Notes: generated by a model not told the origin, from the sequence alone. Numbered from the stretch's first letter, positions 37,588-48,047 are shown. The stretch is DNA of 64,000 nt from Halocatena marina (GCF_023276375.1 NZ_JALLPK010000001.1:2480001-2544000), one strand, 5' to 3'. Numbers and translations: made by a program.

Positions 37588-38100
37588 ATGGGTTGGCTCC
37601 GTGATCATCTCTTCGCCGTTTCGATGGTGGTGTTCATCGTTTCCGGTATCGTGTCGGCTCTCGTGATCGGCTACGTCGGGCTACTCGTTGCCTCGGCGTT
37701 CTGGTCTGGCGGATTGACTGTGAGTTTCTTGCTCGGCCTCGCGCCGTCTCTCGTGATTCTTTCCGTTTTGCTCGTTGTCACTGCCCTCTCCGGCGTGTCT
37801 CTTGGCTGGGCAGTTCTCCGTCGTCTATCGCTTCCCCGGGGCAAGCGGTTGTATCCCCTCATCGAACGGCTGGAGCGCCGGAACTCGAAACTTGATACGC
37901 TCGGATTGTCCAAGTTTGTGGAACCACCAGAGCCATCAGAGGAAGAGAAGATGGACGAGGTGAAACAGCAGTACGTCGAAGGAACGATCAACGAAGATGA
38001 ATTCGAGCGGGAAATCGAACGCCTCACGTCCGAATCGAGCGAGCGAGACGACGAACCGTTCCGAACGCGGAACACACGGCGTTCAGAGCGCGAGCACTGA
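37588..38100 (+). CDS. Membrane protein with SHOCT domain
   Basis: It is a 170-residue protein with two to three N-terminal membrane segments (about 8-35, 37-75 including a Leu/Val-rich stretch) and a cytosolic tail. The tail contains a SHOCT-type motif (KMDEVKQQYVEGTINEDEFE), common in small membrane proteins of unknown role. It starts at the ATG at 37588 with a TATA-like ACATATAGG about 40 bases upstream. It stands alone. Confidence 0.8.
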   Translation: MGWLRDHLFAVSMVVFIVSGIVSALVIGYVGLLVASAFWSGGLTVSFLLGLAPSLVILSVLLVVTALSGVSLGWAVLRRLSLPRGKRLYPLIERLERRNSKLDTLGLSKFVEPPEPSEEEKMDEVKQQYVEGTINEDEFEREIERLTSESSERDDEPFRTRNTRRSEREH

Positions 38101-38179
38101 TTCTGATCGGAGAACAGCCAAGTATTGTTCTTTTAGAACTTCACAAGATCTGATAGCGCAACAGAGCCAGCAGTTGAGA

Positions 38180-38800
38180 TCAGTAGCGGGCTGTGGCAAA
38201 ATCACTACGATTCGAGCGATTCCACCCGTCTAGTAATCGCTGTGTTGACGGAAGCAGTCGGTCATCAATGGGCGGGTTGACAAACCAAGCAGCACCATTG
38301 AGTTCACCGGGCTGGACAGAAATTGACCCGCCCACGTACTCAGCCTGAAAGAAAGCTCTGAGGACGTGCAGACGTTCGTTGTACCCTTCACAAGTAGCAA
38401 TTTCGTGACGCAGGTGATTGAGTCCCAGCAGAGAGATATCGATAGCAACTTCCTCGGCTACTTCTCGATGAACAGTTGATTCTAGGGTTTCGTCGTTCTC
38501 CTGTCCGCCACCGGGGACTCCCCAGTCGGAGCTTTCTCGTCCGAGAATCAGCAAGACGCGCTCTCGCTCGTCTCCTTCAACAGCCATTGACTCTGTGAGT
38601 TCAGCCTGTTGGTCCGGGGATCGACGAATCAGAGCGTACGCACTTCCGATATACCCAGCATTAGACATCTCGATCCACTCCTCGAATCGATTAGCAGACG
38701 GTGTGTCGTGACGCTCTCGAATTGGTGTTTCGCCAAAGTGATCGAGTAATCGGTCACGGCGGCGTTCAATCTCTTCACGATTGATCTCTTTGTAAGTCAT
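38180..38800 (-). CDS. Nudix hydrolase
   Basis: It is a 206-residue pyrophosphohydrolase. The Nudix box is complete in GGQENDETLESTVHREVAEE (G-x5-E-x7-RE-x-x-EE). A helical N-terminal region of about 75 residues, starting MTYKEINREEIERRRDRLLD, precedes the catalytic domain, as in other haloarchaeal members that open with an N-terminal helix bundle. The substrate cannot be told. It is a single gene. Confidence 0.88.
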   Translation of the reverse strand: MTYKEINREEIERRRDRLLDHFGETPIRERHDTPSANRFEEWIEMSNAGYIGSAYALIRRSPDQQAELTESMAVEGDERERVLLILGRESSDWGVPGGGQENDETLESTVHREVAEEVAIDISLLGLNHLRHEIATCEGYNERLHVLRAFFQAEYVGGSISVQPGELNGAAWFVNPPIDDRLLPSTQRLLDGWNRSNRSDFATARY

Positions 38801-39085
38801 AGAATACTACGCTCGTTCAACAGAATAAAACTCTGTCGAAATAACGGCAACTATCGAGGAACTGACACCACACGTTGAGGTGTCACGCCCTGAATACAGC
38901 AGACAGCATCAATCATCGATCGCCATCCCCCACTCATTGGAGTGATCGTAAATGTTCGTGATGTGCAGGACGCTCGTGGCAAGTCGAGTGGACTGTTTGA
39001 GAACCCGTTGTCTGTGTTCGACGGTCAAACACGCACAGACAGCGATACATGACGAACCACTCAAACCGAGCGTAGATGGACCTGT
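38801..39085. other. Intergenic region between Nudix and TatC genes
   Basis: No gene is certain. The AT-rich part at 38801-38850 should hold the Nudix promoter (minus strand). Past the tatC stop, the tatC frame stays open on the minus strand to about 38913 and encodes a helix-like tail (VEHRQRVLKQSTRLATSV), which could be chance or the trace of a longer or separate small gene; there is no ATG for it. Confidence 0.3.
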
Positions 39086-41371
39086 TCACATCCGTCTCGA
39101 TTTCGTCAGCGGTCCGTGCCGACGGCCACCAAGGGTGTACAGCCAGAGTAAGATGAGCCCGAGCAGGTAGGCCCCGACCACCGGTAGTGAGAAGATGATC
39201 ATCCCAAAGACACCCCCAGGGGCAGCGACCGCGATGACGCCGATGATGATGATCACGGCCTCGCGCCAGTGCTTGAAGATCAACCGATACGGAAGGAACC
39301 CGCCTCGGTGGAGGAACAACAATGTCGTCGGGATCGTTGCGAGCAATCCGATCCCGACAGTCGTGAAGAACACCAACCAACCAGCCGCGTTAATCTGGTA
39401 TTTGATCAGCATATTCGCCTGAATCGCGTCGTACGCGAGCCACGAGATGACCGTCGGAGCGACGACCGCGTAGCCGAGAATACTCCCCACGATGAGAGCA
39501 ACAAGTGAGGTGAACGACCACATGAACAGGATCCCTCGACCGCCGCCACTAGTACCCACGAGTCCGCGCTCTGCCAGCGCTGGCCACGCGTAGTAGAGGA
39601 TCGCTGGGAGCGTGGTAGCCAACCCAATAACCGCCGCGAGTTTCATATCGAAGACGAGTGCCTCAACGGGGTGTAACGCGACGACACCGACCTGATCGGG
39701 GCGAATGCCAGCCGGCAAACGACTCAGGAAGTCCTCTTTCAGTACGGTCAGTCCTCCCTCGTACAGCACGGTGAAAATCACACCCATGACGAGCATGAAC
39801 AGACCGACAATCCGGAACATCTTCGAGGTGAGACTACCGACGATGAACTGGACATCGTAGAAATAACCGCCAATATCGTCTTCAGAGCGCTCTTTTTCGG
39901 TGAACGCGTTGATCATCCCCGTCGTGGTCTCGGTGACGACATCCCCGGTATCACCCTCAGAAGACGCTTCGTCCGATTCTGATTCAGAGTCGGAATCGGG
40001 ATCGGAATCGGGATCAGCAGGCCGGTCGGCGGGCGTATCGCCGTGACCGCTATCAGTAACAGCAGCGCCACCAGCCTCGGTTGGCTCGTCGGCAAACTCC
40101 TGTGCGGCATCGAACCGATCGAGGATTGCTTGCGCTTTCTCGGGATCGTTCGCGTCCATCGCCGCACCCGCGTGCCCGAGCGCTTCGTCCTCGGTCATGG
40201 CTGTAAACGCTTCGTCCGGTGCAACGGCAATACTGTCTGCATCGAGCCGTGAGAGATCGAGCGAACTCGGGTCACCTGTGCTTGCTGGCGAAGGACCCGA
40301 TCGACTCACTGCCTTCGCGTCGACATCCCGGAACAGGTGGAAAACCAACATCCCACTCCCAACCAAAAGCCCGACTGTCACGCCGAATGCGATGGTGGCA
40401 GCGGGTTTTTGTATCGCAAAGAGCCACTCAACAGATGGGAGCGTTGGCACGTCGTACGGGAGTTGTCGGAGGTAGACGTTCGCTTTCGTACCATATCCGA
40501 GCGTAACGCCTCCGTACGCGAGACCTCCCGTCAAAAGCGTGCTTGCGACCACCGAAAGCCAGTGATCAAGAATGATTCTCCCGAGTCCAATCTGCTCTCG
40601 GGAGTACTTGACTGTGACAGCGAATTTTGAGGTCATAAGCCCGATCATATACAGACAGAGCATCGGAACTGCGACGAGCGACATCGAGAAAGGATCCGGC
40701 GAGCCGTTGACAATCGACGCGATGACAACAATTACCACGACTGCGTGGCGCCATTTCGAGACGAGCGTCGCGTAGGGAACGATCTCGGCGTATGAGAGCA
40801 ACATCATCACGAGTGGGAGTTCGGCAGCGAGACCCATCGCTATCGAGAGAAGCGCCAAAAACCGGAACCATTCGACGATCGAATAGTGCGGTTGGAGACC
40901 GGATTGCACCGCATTGGACGTGAGAAATTCGAACAGCATCGGGAAAAACAGATAGTAGGAATAGACCACACCCCCGATAAAGAGTAGCACGACAGAGATT
41001 GCAAGAATAACCAGTTGCCACATTGGAATCGGGGACTGGGGAAGTAACCCTCGTTCCCGTAGTGTTTCACGAGAGACATACGCAATTGCGATGATCCCTA
41101 CGATCCCACCACAGATGAGTGATACTTTCGTTTGCAGAAGGATAACATCGAACGGAGTAAGCGCGTTGAGGGTTGCACCATTTACTAGTAATTTCTTTTT
41201 TAGAATTCCAAGTAGCCAGTATTTAAGCGCATAGAACGCACCGATAAACCCGAGAAGAAAGACAATGAATACCTTTCGAAGCTCGGCCTGTGCGCCCGCG
41301 ATCATATCACCCAGCACGGCGCGACCGTCGTCGATCGTTTGGAGGGTGCTCTCGTCAATCGCGCTTGCCAT
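39086..41371 (-). CDS. tatC2: Tandem TatC twin-arginine translocase (TatCt-type)
   Basis: It is the membrane core of the Tat system, which exports folded proteins with a twin-arginine signal, the main export route of haloarchaea. The 761-residue protein is a fusion of two TatC domains, each with about six membrane segments, joined by a segment that includes membrane helices and a very acidic linker (about residues 440-480, rich in DSDSESE). The haloarchaeal TatCt is known as such a 14-segment fusion. The ATG at 41371 (MASAIDESTLQTIDDGR) fits the family; the frame is open to 41425. No TatA gene or single-domain TatC lies beside it. Confidence 0.9.
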   Translation of the reverse strand: MASAIDESTLQTIDDGRAVLGDMIAGAQAELRKVFIVFLLGFIGAFYALKYWLLGILKKKLLVNGATLNALTPFDVILLQTKVSLICGGIVGIIAIAYVSRETLRERGLLPQSPIPMWQLVILAISVVLLFIGGVVYSYYLFFPMLFEFLTSNAVQSGLQPHYSIVEWFRFLALLSIAMGLAAELPLVMMLLSYAEIVPYATLVSKWRHAVVVIVVIASIVNGSPDPFSMSLVAVPMLCLYMIGLMTSKFAVTVKYSREQIGLGRIILDHWLSVVASTLLTGGLAYGGVTLGYGTKANVYLRQLPYDVPTLPSVEWLFAIQKPAATIAFGVTVGLLVGSGMLVFHLFRDVDAKAVSRSGPSPASTGDPSSLDLSRLDADSIAVAPDEAFTAMTEDEALGHAGAAMDANDPEKAQAILDRFDAAQEFADEPTEAGGAAVTDSGHGDTPADRPADPDSDPDSDSESESDEASSEGDTGDVVTETTTGMINAFTEKERSEDDIGGYFYDVQFIVGSLTSKMFRIVGLFMLVMGVIFTVLYEGGLTVLKEDFLSRLPAGIRPDQVGVVALHPVEALVFDMKLAAVIGLATTLPAILYYAWPALAERGLVGTSGGGRGILFMWSFTSLVALIVGSILGYAVVAPTVISWLAYDAIQANMLIKYQINAAGWLVFFTTVGIGLLATIPTTLLFLHRGGFLPYRLIFKHWREAVIIIIGVIAVAAPGGVFGMIIFSLPVVGAYLLGLILLWLYTLGGRRHGPLTKSRRM

Positions 41372-41755
41372 TGGGCCGTTTAGATCCTCAACTGTTGTCA
41401 ATCTTCCCTCTCTGGAAACTATCATCTGAACCTGTGATCGAGGTTAGAAAAACACTCCACCCCATTACATTCGAATTATACCAACTTATGCAAATATGGC
41501 AATTACTAACTGTAAGAAAATACTATCGAAAATAAGACTTGAACAGTGGTATGTGCCAGTTCAAAACCACATGCTATAGACCCGACTCCAGACATAGTAA
41601 CATATTCAGTCACATTATCGGACAAAGCTCAGGAACGCCAGCCATCTCGTAATGATTTCATATCCTACACGTTCGGAGAACTATTATAATTATTCAGGGT
41701 CAGAATAGACTAGAAAGCATATATAGGGGGACAAGAATACCACGGATTAAACACG
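41372..41755. other. AT-rich divergent promoter region
   Basis: I see no gene between tatC and the carbamoyltransferase. The region is clearly richer in A and T than its surroundings. On the plus strand GCATATATAGG (41718-41727) is a good TATA box about 33 bases before the carbamoyltransferase ATG. The tatC promoter should lie around 41400-41480 on the other strand; several AT-rich blocks there are possible. Confidence 0.45.
41718..41727 (+). promoter_or_regulatory. TATA box of the carbamoyltransferase gene
   Basis: The motif CATATATAGG is centred about 33 bases before the ATG at 41756, which would give a short leader of some 6-8 bases. Confidence 0.55.
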
Positions 41756-43468
41756 ATGGTTTTCTATCGGCTTGCATTCAAACCCGCTATCGGTCTCTAC
41801 GGTCAGCACGATCCAAGTGCAGCTCTCTTCGAAGACGGTCAGCTCGTCTATGCGATTGAAGAAGAACGATTGAGTCGTCGAAAGCACGCTGTCGGTGCAT
41901 TTCCTCGGAACGCGATTCAGGCATGTTTGGACTACAGAGATCTTTCGTTGAGCGATCTCGATGACATTGTTCTCCCGTACGATCCGTCGCTCCAGTGGAA
42001 GATCCTCCCGCATTATCTTGAAACAGCACTCTCAGCCGACAACTGGCTAAAGCGGTTTGTTTTCCTCGGAGATACGATTGTCACACAGGTTCGGGGGCAG
42101 ATGTATCCCACACGCCAAATCGAGAACAAGCTCGCATCGATTGGGACGCCAGTTCCGCCGATCTCAACCCAGCCACATCACGCCTGTCACGCTGCGAGTG
42201 CGTTCCATCCGTCCGAGTTTGAAGAGGCACTCGTTCTCACCATCGATGCCAAAGGTGAGTACGACGCAACGACGGTCTGGCACGGGACCCCTGACGGTTT
42301 AGAGCGGATCCGAACGTATCCGCATCCGAACAGTCTCGGATTGTTTTTCGCCGTTGTCACCGAATACCTCGGCTTTCGAATGTTCAACGGTGAGGGGAAG
42401 GTGATGGGCTTAGCTCCCTACGGACGGCCGAATCGTACGATCGAATCTGCGCTCCGGGACGTGATCGAAACAGGGGCCGACTACGACGTGACTGATCTCA
42501 CGAATCAGTGGGGAACCGACGCAGGAGTCGAGCAGTTAGAATCGATATTCGACCGTCCGCGTCGAAAGACATCGGGAGCGTTCACACAGTGGGAGAAAGA
42601 CTTAGCGCTCACAGCCCAGTCGCTCCTCGAAGAAACGGTCGTCGACCTCGTCGAGACGTACTGTCGAAAGATCGGTACGAACAACGTCGCACTCGCAGGT
42701 GGGGTCGTGCTCAACTGCAAAATGAACCAGCAAATCATCAACCTCGACATCGTCGATGATGTGTTCATCCAACCAGTTGCAAACGACGCCGGTTTGGCGT
42801 TGGGAGCTGGCTGGCTCGATCAGTCACCAAGTACTGTCGATCAGATGTCCACAACCTACTTCGGGCCGTCGTATACGACGTCTGCGATCAAACAGCGGCT
42901 CGAAGCGAACAAGATCGAGTACACCGAGCCGGACCAACTCGAACGGACCATTGCACAGCGGCTCGCCGAAGGCTCTCTCGTTGGCTGGTTCCAAGGACGG
43001 TTGGAGATGGGTCCGCGCGCGCTTGGAAATCGGAGTATTCTCGCCGATCCCCGAACAGCTGATTCGCGTGACCGTGTCAACGAGCACGTTAAACACCGCG
43101 AAGGCTGGCGACCGTTTGCCCCATCGCTGCTCGAAACTGCCAGCTCTGAGTATCTTGGAACGGAGCAATCGTCCCCGTTCATGATCACCACGTCTACGGT
43201 CCCATCGGAACGAACCGACGAGCTCGAAGCGGTACTCCATCCGGCTGACGAGACAACGCGCCCGCAAACCGTCAATGATGATCAAAATCCACGCTACGCC
43301 AAACTCTTGCGGGAGTTCGAGAAAATAACGGGCGTCCCAGTGCTACTAAATACCTCGTTTAACGATCATGGTGAGCCGATCGTGACAACACCACAAGAGG
43401 CGATCAAGGACTTCTATGGAATGGGTCTCGATTACCTCGTGCTCGAAGATGTCGTTGTCAAGAAATAG
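41756..43468 (+). CDS. NodU/CmcH-family O-carbamoyltransferase
   Basis: Enzymes of this family transfer a carbamoyl group from carbamoyl phosphate to a hydroxyl of a sugar or antibiotic through a carbamoyl-adenylate. The 570-residue protein has the ASKHA-type N-terminal domain (KPAIGLYGQHDPSAALFEDG, HHACHAASAF, LAGGVVLNCKMNQ) and the C-terminal YrdC-like part (GWFQGRLEMGPRALGNRSIL and LLNTSFNDHGEPIV). In this context the acceptor may be a cell-surface glycan or lipid; that is inference. It stands alone with its own promoter. Confidence 0.88.
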   Translation: MVFYRLAFKPAIGLYGQHDPSAALFEDGQLVYAIEEERLSRRKHAVGAFPRNAIQACLDYRDLSLSDLDDIVLPYDPSLQWKILPHYLETALSADNWLKRFVFLGDTIVTQVRGQMYPTRQIENKLASIGTPVPPISTQPHHACHAASAFHPSEFEEALVLTIDAKGEYDATTVWHGTPDGLERIRTYPHPNSLGLFFAVVTEYLGFRMFNGEGKVMGLAPYGRPNRTIESALRDVIETGADYDVTDLTNQWGTDAGVEQLESIFDRPRRKTSGAFTQWEKDLALTAQSLLEETVVDLVETYCRKIGTNNVALAGGVVLNCKMNQQIINLDIVDDVFIQPVANDAGLALGAGWLDQSPSTVDQMSTTYFGPSYTTSAIKQRLEANKIEYTEPDQLERTIAQRLAEGSLVGWFQGRLEMGPRALGNRSILADPRTADSRDRVNEHVKHREGWRPFAPSLLETASSEYLGTEQSSPFMITTSTVPSERTDELEAVLHPADETTRPQTVNDDQNPRYAKLLREFEKITGVPVLLNTSFNDHGEPIVTTPQEAIKDFYGMGLDYLVLEDVVVKK

Positions 43469-43603
43469 ATGTGGAAATGAAAGAAGCTGAACCAACGAAC
43501 CCGCGAATAACGGTCCTCTTCGCGTTGTCGGTCGGTTCGATACGCAGAGTGCGGCTCTGTCGGAGATAGCTCCACGAGGCGAATCAGGCTAAGTGCAACA
43601 ACA

Positions 43604-44881
43604 CTATCGTGTCAGCTCCTTTGCTCGCATGTTGGCCTGACGAACAATTGATGGGTGACCCACTAACTCGATAGAAACCGTCTCGCCGTCGTGGTCCACG
43701 GCTCTGACATCGGCGTGATCGTACGCCCACGAGACGAACCGCATCGTTTCACCACTGTTCGAGAGGACGAACCGCGCTCGTTGTTCGGGAAGTGCATCGC
43801 GGATACGAGCACAAAGGTCATCGACGCCCGTCCCCTCAACTGCGCTGATTGCGGCCGGCGGCAGTTCGAACTGAGAGACCGCCTCACGAGCCGTCTGTCT
43901 ATCATCCACGACATCGACTTTGTTCAGTACGGGAAGAATACGCACATCATCAGCGAGATGGTTCCGGGAAGTCTCTACTTTCTCGTGGAGGTCGTCCAAT
44001 GGATCGCTCGCGTCGATCACGAGACAGACGAGATCAGCGTGCCGAACCGCACCGAGTGTCGACTCGAACGACTGTACTAACCACCCCGGAAGATCTCGGA
44101 TAAACCCGATTGTATCGGTAACGAGAACCGCCCGTCCGTCGAGAGTCGCGCGCCGGGTCGTCGTTCCGAGCGTTTTGAACAGGCGGTCTTCGGTGCCAGC
44201 GGTCTCGGTGAGATCCGTGTGCTGCTCTCTGTCGACGGCGAGGTCGTCAGCGAGTCGACGAAGCAACGTCGATTTCCCAGCATTGGTGTATCCAGCCAAC
44301 GCGACAAGCGAGAGACCAGCATCCCGGTGTTGCTCACGTCGCTTCGTGTCGGCGCTGTCGATCGATCCCAACTGTTCTTCAATGCGCTGGATGCGCTCTT
44401 TGATGTCCGTAACGCGACGGTTCTCTTTTTCACCGAGTCCACCACGAGATCGTCGCTCGTTCGCAACTTCTTTCTCCAACCGGATTTCTTCCTGCACACG
44501 AGGGAGTTCGTAGTGTAACTCCGCGAGTTGGACTTGGAGCTGTGCTTCACGGGTTCCCGCCTGTTCTTCAAAGATATCGAGGATGAGACGATATCTGTCG
44601 ATGAGTCGTATTCCGTCAGGAACGATCTCACCGATGTTGTGAGCCTGCTGGGGACTGAGTTCGTTGTCGAAGATAACGCCGCTCGCAGCGGTCGCCTCGA
44701 TGCGCTCTGAGAGTCGTTTGATCGCCCCCTGTCCGAGATTATACGTCGAGTCCTCCGAGCGAACCTGTGTGAGTTCGCCGACGATCTCGTGTCCTGCCGC
44801 CTCGGCGAGTGCACGTATTTCGGCCGTTTCTGCGGATCCAGCGTTGACGCGCTTTACAATTATTATTCTGTATCCAGACAT
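43604..44881 (-). CDS. hflX: GTPase HflX
   Basis: It is a ribosome-binding GTPase that in other organisms splits stalled or heat-damaged ribosomes. The 425-residue protein has the HflX N-terminal domain (NLGQGAIKRLSERIEA, FDNELSPQQAHNIGE), a coiled linker, and the G domain with GYTNAGKSTLLRRL (G1), DTIGFIRDLP (G3) and NKVDVV (G4). A C-terminal domain completes it. The ATG at 44881 follows an AT-rich leader. It is a single gene. Confidence 0.92.
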   Translation of the reverse strand: MSGYRIIIVKRVNAGSAETAEIRALAEAAGHEIVGELTQVRSEDSTYNLGQGAIKRLSERIEATAASGVIFDNELSPQQAHNIGEIVPDGIRLIDRYRLILDIFEEQAGTREAQLQVQLAELHYELPRVQEEIRLEKEVANERRSRGGLGEKENRRVTDIKERIQRIEEQLGSIDSADTKRREQHRDAGLSLVALAGYTNAGKSTLLRRLADDLAVDREQHTDLTETAGTEDRLFKTLGTTTRRATLDGRAVLVTDTIGFIRDLPGWLVQSFESTLGAVRHADLVCLVIDASDPLDDLHEKVETSRNHLADDVRILPVLNKVDVVDDRQTAREAVSQFELPPAAISAVEGTGVDDLCARIRDALPEQRARFVLSNSGETMRFVSWAYDHADVRAVDHDGETVSIELVGHPSIVRQANMRAKELTR

Positions 44882-45127
44882 TTTTGCTGTTTTGAAATAT
44901 CACATGTGAGTTGCAACGATACACATTATATCCGGAACACGCGAGTTCCAGACATACGTGTACGAATCATTCCAATCTACGTTGTCGATCAGGCGACTCG
45001 CGTCTACCCAGTGATTAGACACGAAGGCGAAACGCCAGTCAGAAGGATGGTAGGGTGGTCATCGTTCGACCTGTTCTCGTAGAATCGAGTGGCGGGTACA
45101 TAACATTTGTGCCGACAGTATCGGAGA

Positions 45128-45895
45128 TCAGGGAATTCGAACGGAGTGAGCGAGAGTTCCGATACCTTCGATTTCGATTTCCACCTCGTCGCCATCGGAC
45201 AGCCGACCAACGCCTGCAGGTGTTCCGGTAGCGATGATATCTCCCGGTTGGAGCGTCATGAAACTCGTGAGCTCCTCGATGAGATCACCGATCGGAACGG
45301 TCAGTCGGTCGATCGACGAATCTTGTTTCAGTTCACCATTGATGCGGAGGCGAAGGGATGCATCGCTTGGAACGTTTTCAGGACGGGAAATGACGGGACC
45401 GATGGGAGCAGCACCATCGAACGCCGTCGCACGGACCCAGTCCTGCTCTGCGCAGTCATCGTGGTTCGAGATGTCGTTGAGACAGGTGTAGCCCGAAACG
45501 ACACTCATCGCGTCTGTCGCTGCAACATTGTTACAACGATCCGATATGACGACGCCGAACGCCGCTTCGCAGTTGAATCGATGATCTCCCTCCGGTAGCG
45601 TGATCGTCTCTCTGTGTGCAGCGACAGTGGACGGTGGTTTGATAAAAAACGATGGGCGGTTGGGAGTCGATGTGTTCCGTTCGGTAACGTGATCCTCGTA
45701 GCTTGATCCGATACAAATGATCTTGCTCGGATCGCACGGCGGAAGAACATCGACAGTATCAGGCGAAAACGTCTCATTTCCGAACGCGACGCGACCACCA
45801 TAGTGTTCGCGGACGGTTATCTCCTCACCGGGCCTCCCAGTCCACTCGCCCCGGCGAACATTCCCCGCCGGGTCACGAAATCGAACGGTTCGCAT
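45128..45895 (-). CDS. Fumarylacetoacetate hydrolase family protein
   Basis: It is a 255-residue protein of the FAH superfamily, whose members hydrolyse, decarboxylate or isomerise acylpyruvates with a divalent metal. The motifs are IICIGSSYEDHV, FFIKPPSTVAAH and GDIIATGTPAGVG at the C-terminus. The frame is open up to 46465 across a coding region on the same strand, but only the part from the ATG at 45895 is family-like. The substrate is unknown. Confidence 0.88.
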   Translation of the reverse strand: MRTVRFRDPAGNVRRGEWTGRPGEEITVREHYGGRVAFGNETFSPDTVDVLPPCDPSKIICIGSSYEDHVTERNTSTPNRPSFFIKPPSTVAAHRETITLPEGDHRFNCEAAFGVVISDRCNNVAATDAMSVVSGYTCLNDISNHDDCAEQDWVRATAFDGAAPIGPVISRPENVPSDASLRLRINGELKQDSSIDRLTVPIGDLIEELTSFMTLQPGDIIATGTPAGVGRLSDGDEVEIEIEGIGTLAHSVRIP

Positions 45896-46029
45896 ACGGT
45901 GTCGCTCGCGCTCGATCCGAATAAATCTGACCGAACCGTCCCCTCGTAATCCGAGTAATCGGACATATGAACGAAAATATATGCACACTGATTCGTTCAA
46001 AATCCCCATCTGATTGTTCGTGGGCTCAC

Positions 46030-47871
46030 TTAGAGACCCCAGAACATGGCGATACCGACCACAGTCACAACCGAAAGCAGCAGTTGCAGCGGTGCACCAA
46101 CCCGGAAATAGTCGGTGAATCGATATCCACCGGGACCGTAGACGAACAGATTCGTTTGATAACCCACCGGAGTCATGAACGCTGTGCTCGCTGCAAACGT
46201 CACGCCAATGACGAACGCAAACGCGTTCACGTCGAGTTGTTCGGCTGCTTGTATCGCAACCGGAATCATCAACACGACGCTCGCGTTGTTGCTGATCACG
46301 TTCGTGAGGAGTGCCGTTGCCAGATAGAACACCCAAAGCACTGCAAGCGCAGGCAGCACTGTTGCGCTTGCGGCGACGAGTTGCCCGAGAAGTTCTGCCG
46401 CGCCGGTCTCTTCGAGCGCGACACCCAGTGGAATCACACCCGCCAGTAGGAAGATCACGTTCCAATCGACCGAATCGTACAGTTCGGCCGGTTTGAGCAC
46501 GCCGGTGAGCACCATTGCGACCACCCCACCAAGAGCGCTTACCACGATCGGAAGAATGCCGGCTGCTGGGAGCAACACAACACCACCCAAAATCAAGAGC
46601 GCAACGGGTATTTTTTCGGTCCGGTACTCCGGTTGGTCGGGTTCGTGCGCGACGATGAAATCACGACTGCGCGAAAGGCGGTCGATGCTGTCTGCCGGAG
46701 CTTGAACGAGGAGCGTATCTCCAACGCGGAGGGCTCGATCGTCCATTCGAGGCTGGATGAGCTGTTCGCGGCTGCGGAACGCGAGCACGTTTGCGTTGTA
46801 CTGTCCACGGAATGCTACGCTCTCAAGTGTCTCACCGATGAGCGAGGATCCAGACGGGATAATGACTTCGACGAGTGTCTGATGACCATCCTCGACTTCG
46901 AGTTCGGCATCAGAGGTTGGCGATCCAGCAATGGTGAGACCGTCCCTGAAGATGAGTTGCTGGAGGGTGTTTCGATCCGTTCGGAGCGTGAGGACATCGT
47001 CTGCTCGAATCGATTTCTGGGCCAACGGTTCCACGAACGTCTCTCCCGCTCGATCGAGTTGGAGTACGTCCATTGACCCGGCGATCATGTCGCCTGCTTC
47101 GGCGACAGTCGAGCCGACAAAGGGTGAGTTTTCCAGAACGATGGCCTCCGTCAGATACGCTTCGAGTTCGTACTCTTCGATCAGATCATCGCGTGGTTCA
47201 ATCCGTTCGGGCAGGAGTCGGTTCCCGATCGTGAGCAAGTACGCCGTTCCAACGAAGAGGATGATGATCCCGAGTTCTGTGAACTCGAACATCGAGATTG
47301 ACCGACCGAGTAGCCGGTCAGAAACGTCGCTCGCGAGAATGTTTGTCGATGTCCCAATAACGGTCAGCATTCCCCCGAACATCGACGCGAACGAGAGGGG
47401 CATCAACAGTTTCGATGGCGAAGAGTTGCCCTGATGAGCGAGATCTGAGACGACGGGGACAAGAATCGCCACAACGGGAGTGTTGTTGATGAATCCCGAG
47501 GCCGGACCTGCGATTCCGATGGTGGCAAAGAGCTGTTTGAACGGATCATCGCCCGCAAAGGCAGCCATCTTCCGACCCAGCCACTGAACGAGACCAGTCT
47601 GGCTGATCCCAGCACTCAAGATAAGCATCGCGAGGACCGTAATCGTCGCCGGACTGGAGAATCCAGAGAGACCCTCTGCCGGTGAGATCTGCGTCCACGG
47701 ACTGAGTACCATCAGCAACACCATAAGTAAGATAGCAGTCACGTCGACCGGAACTGGTTCGGTCACGAACAGCACAAGCGCGAGAGCAACGAGACCGAAG
47801 ACGACGGCCATATCCACGGTTACATCGAAACCAGCGATGGGAAAGAGCACAGAGAACGCATGGAGAGACAT
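46030..47871 (-). CDS. SLC13/DASS-type anion permease with TrkA-C domains
   Basis: It is a membrane transporter of the divalent anion:sodium symporter superfamily, probably for sulfate, dicarboxylates or similar anions. The 613-residue protein has an N-terminal membrane half (with GFINNTPVVAILVPV and IGTSTNILASD motifs), two soluble TrkA-C/RCK-C domains in the middle (about 225-400), and a C-terminal membrane half (NVISNNASVVLMIPVA and TPVGYQTNLFVYGPGGY). The paired N-T and N-A-S motifs are the family substrate hairpins. The ATG at 47871 is preferred to 47967. The substrate is not inferable. Confidence 0.88.
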   Translation of the reverse strand: MSLHAFSVLFPIAGFDVTVDMAVVFGLVALALVLFVTEPVPVDVTAILLMVLLMVLSPWTQISPAEGLSGFSSPATITVLAMLILSAGISQTGLVQWLGRKMAAFAGDDPFKQLFATIGIAGPASGFINNTPVVAILVPVVSDLAHQGNSSPSKLLMPLSFASMFGGMLTVIGTSTNILASDVSDRLLGRSISMFEFTELGIIILFVGTAYLLTIGNRLLPERIEPRDDLIEEYELEAYLTEAIVLENSPFVGSTVAEAGDMIAGSMDVLQLDRAGETFVEPLAQKSIRADDVLTLRTDRNTLQQLIFRDGLTIAGSPTSDAELEVEDGHQTLVEVIIPSGSSLIGETLESVAFRGQYNANVLAFRSREQLIQPRMDDRALRVGDTLLVQAPADSIDRLSRSRDFIVAHEPDQPEYRTEKIPVALLILGGVVLLPAAGILPIVVSALGGVVAMVLTGVLKPAELYDSVDWNVIFLLAGVIPLGVALEETGAAELLGQLVAASATVLPALAVLWVFYLATALLTNVISNNASVVLMIPVAIQAAEQLDVNAFAFVIGVTFAASTAFMTPVGYQTNLFVYGPGGYRFTDYFRVGAPLQLLLSVVTVVGIAMFWGL

Positions 47872-48047
47872 ATGTGGGCGTCGGTTGTGAATTGTAAAAA
47901 ATCGTCGATAAATCATCCCTGCTTTTCCGCAGTACGGCTGACGATCGATCATCCATGATCGATCCATTGTCGATTGAATTTCGCGACGCTAGTTCAGGAA
48001 CAGCTCTGTTCACATTTAAGTAATTGACGCGAGATTGTCGGCGTACT

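Noticed and set aside
38913..39085. Helix-like coding extension after the tatC stop
   Set aside because: The tatC frame stays open past its TGA with a plausible helix (VEHRQRVLKQSTRLATSV), but no start codon, no ribosome site and no family were found, so no gene is called.
43469..43603. Short frame (MKEAEPTNPRITVLFALSVG) after the carbamoyltransferase
   Set aside because: It has about 30 codons, no promoter or conserved motif, and lies in a convergent gap; chance is the simplest explanation.
45896..46465. N-terminal 190-codon extension of the FAH-family gene
   Set aside because: It is the antisense-like shadow of the end of the permease gene, rich in Arg and Cys; the family start is the ATG at 45895.
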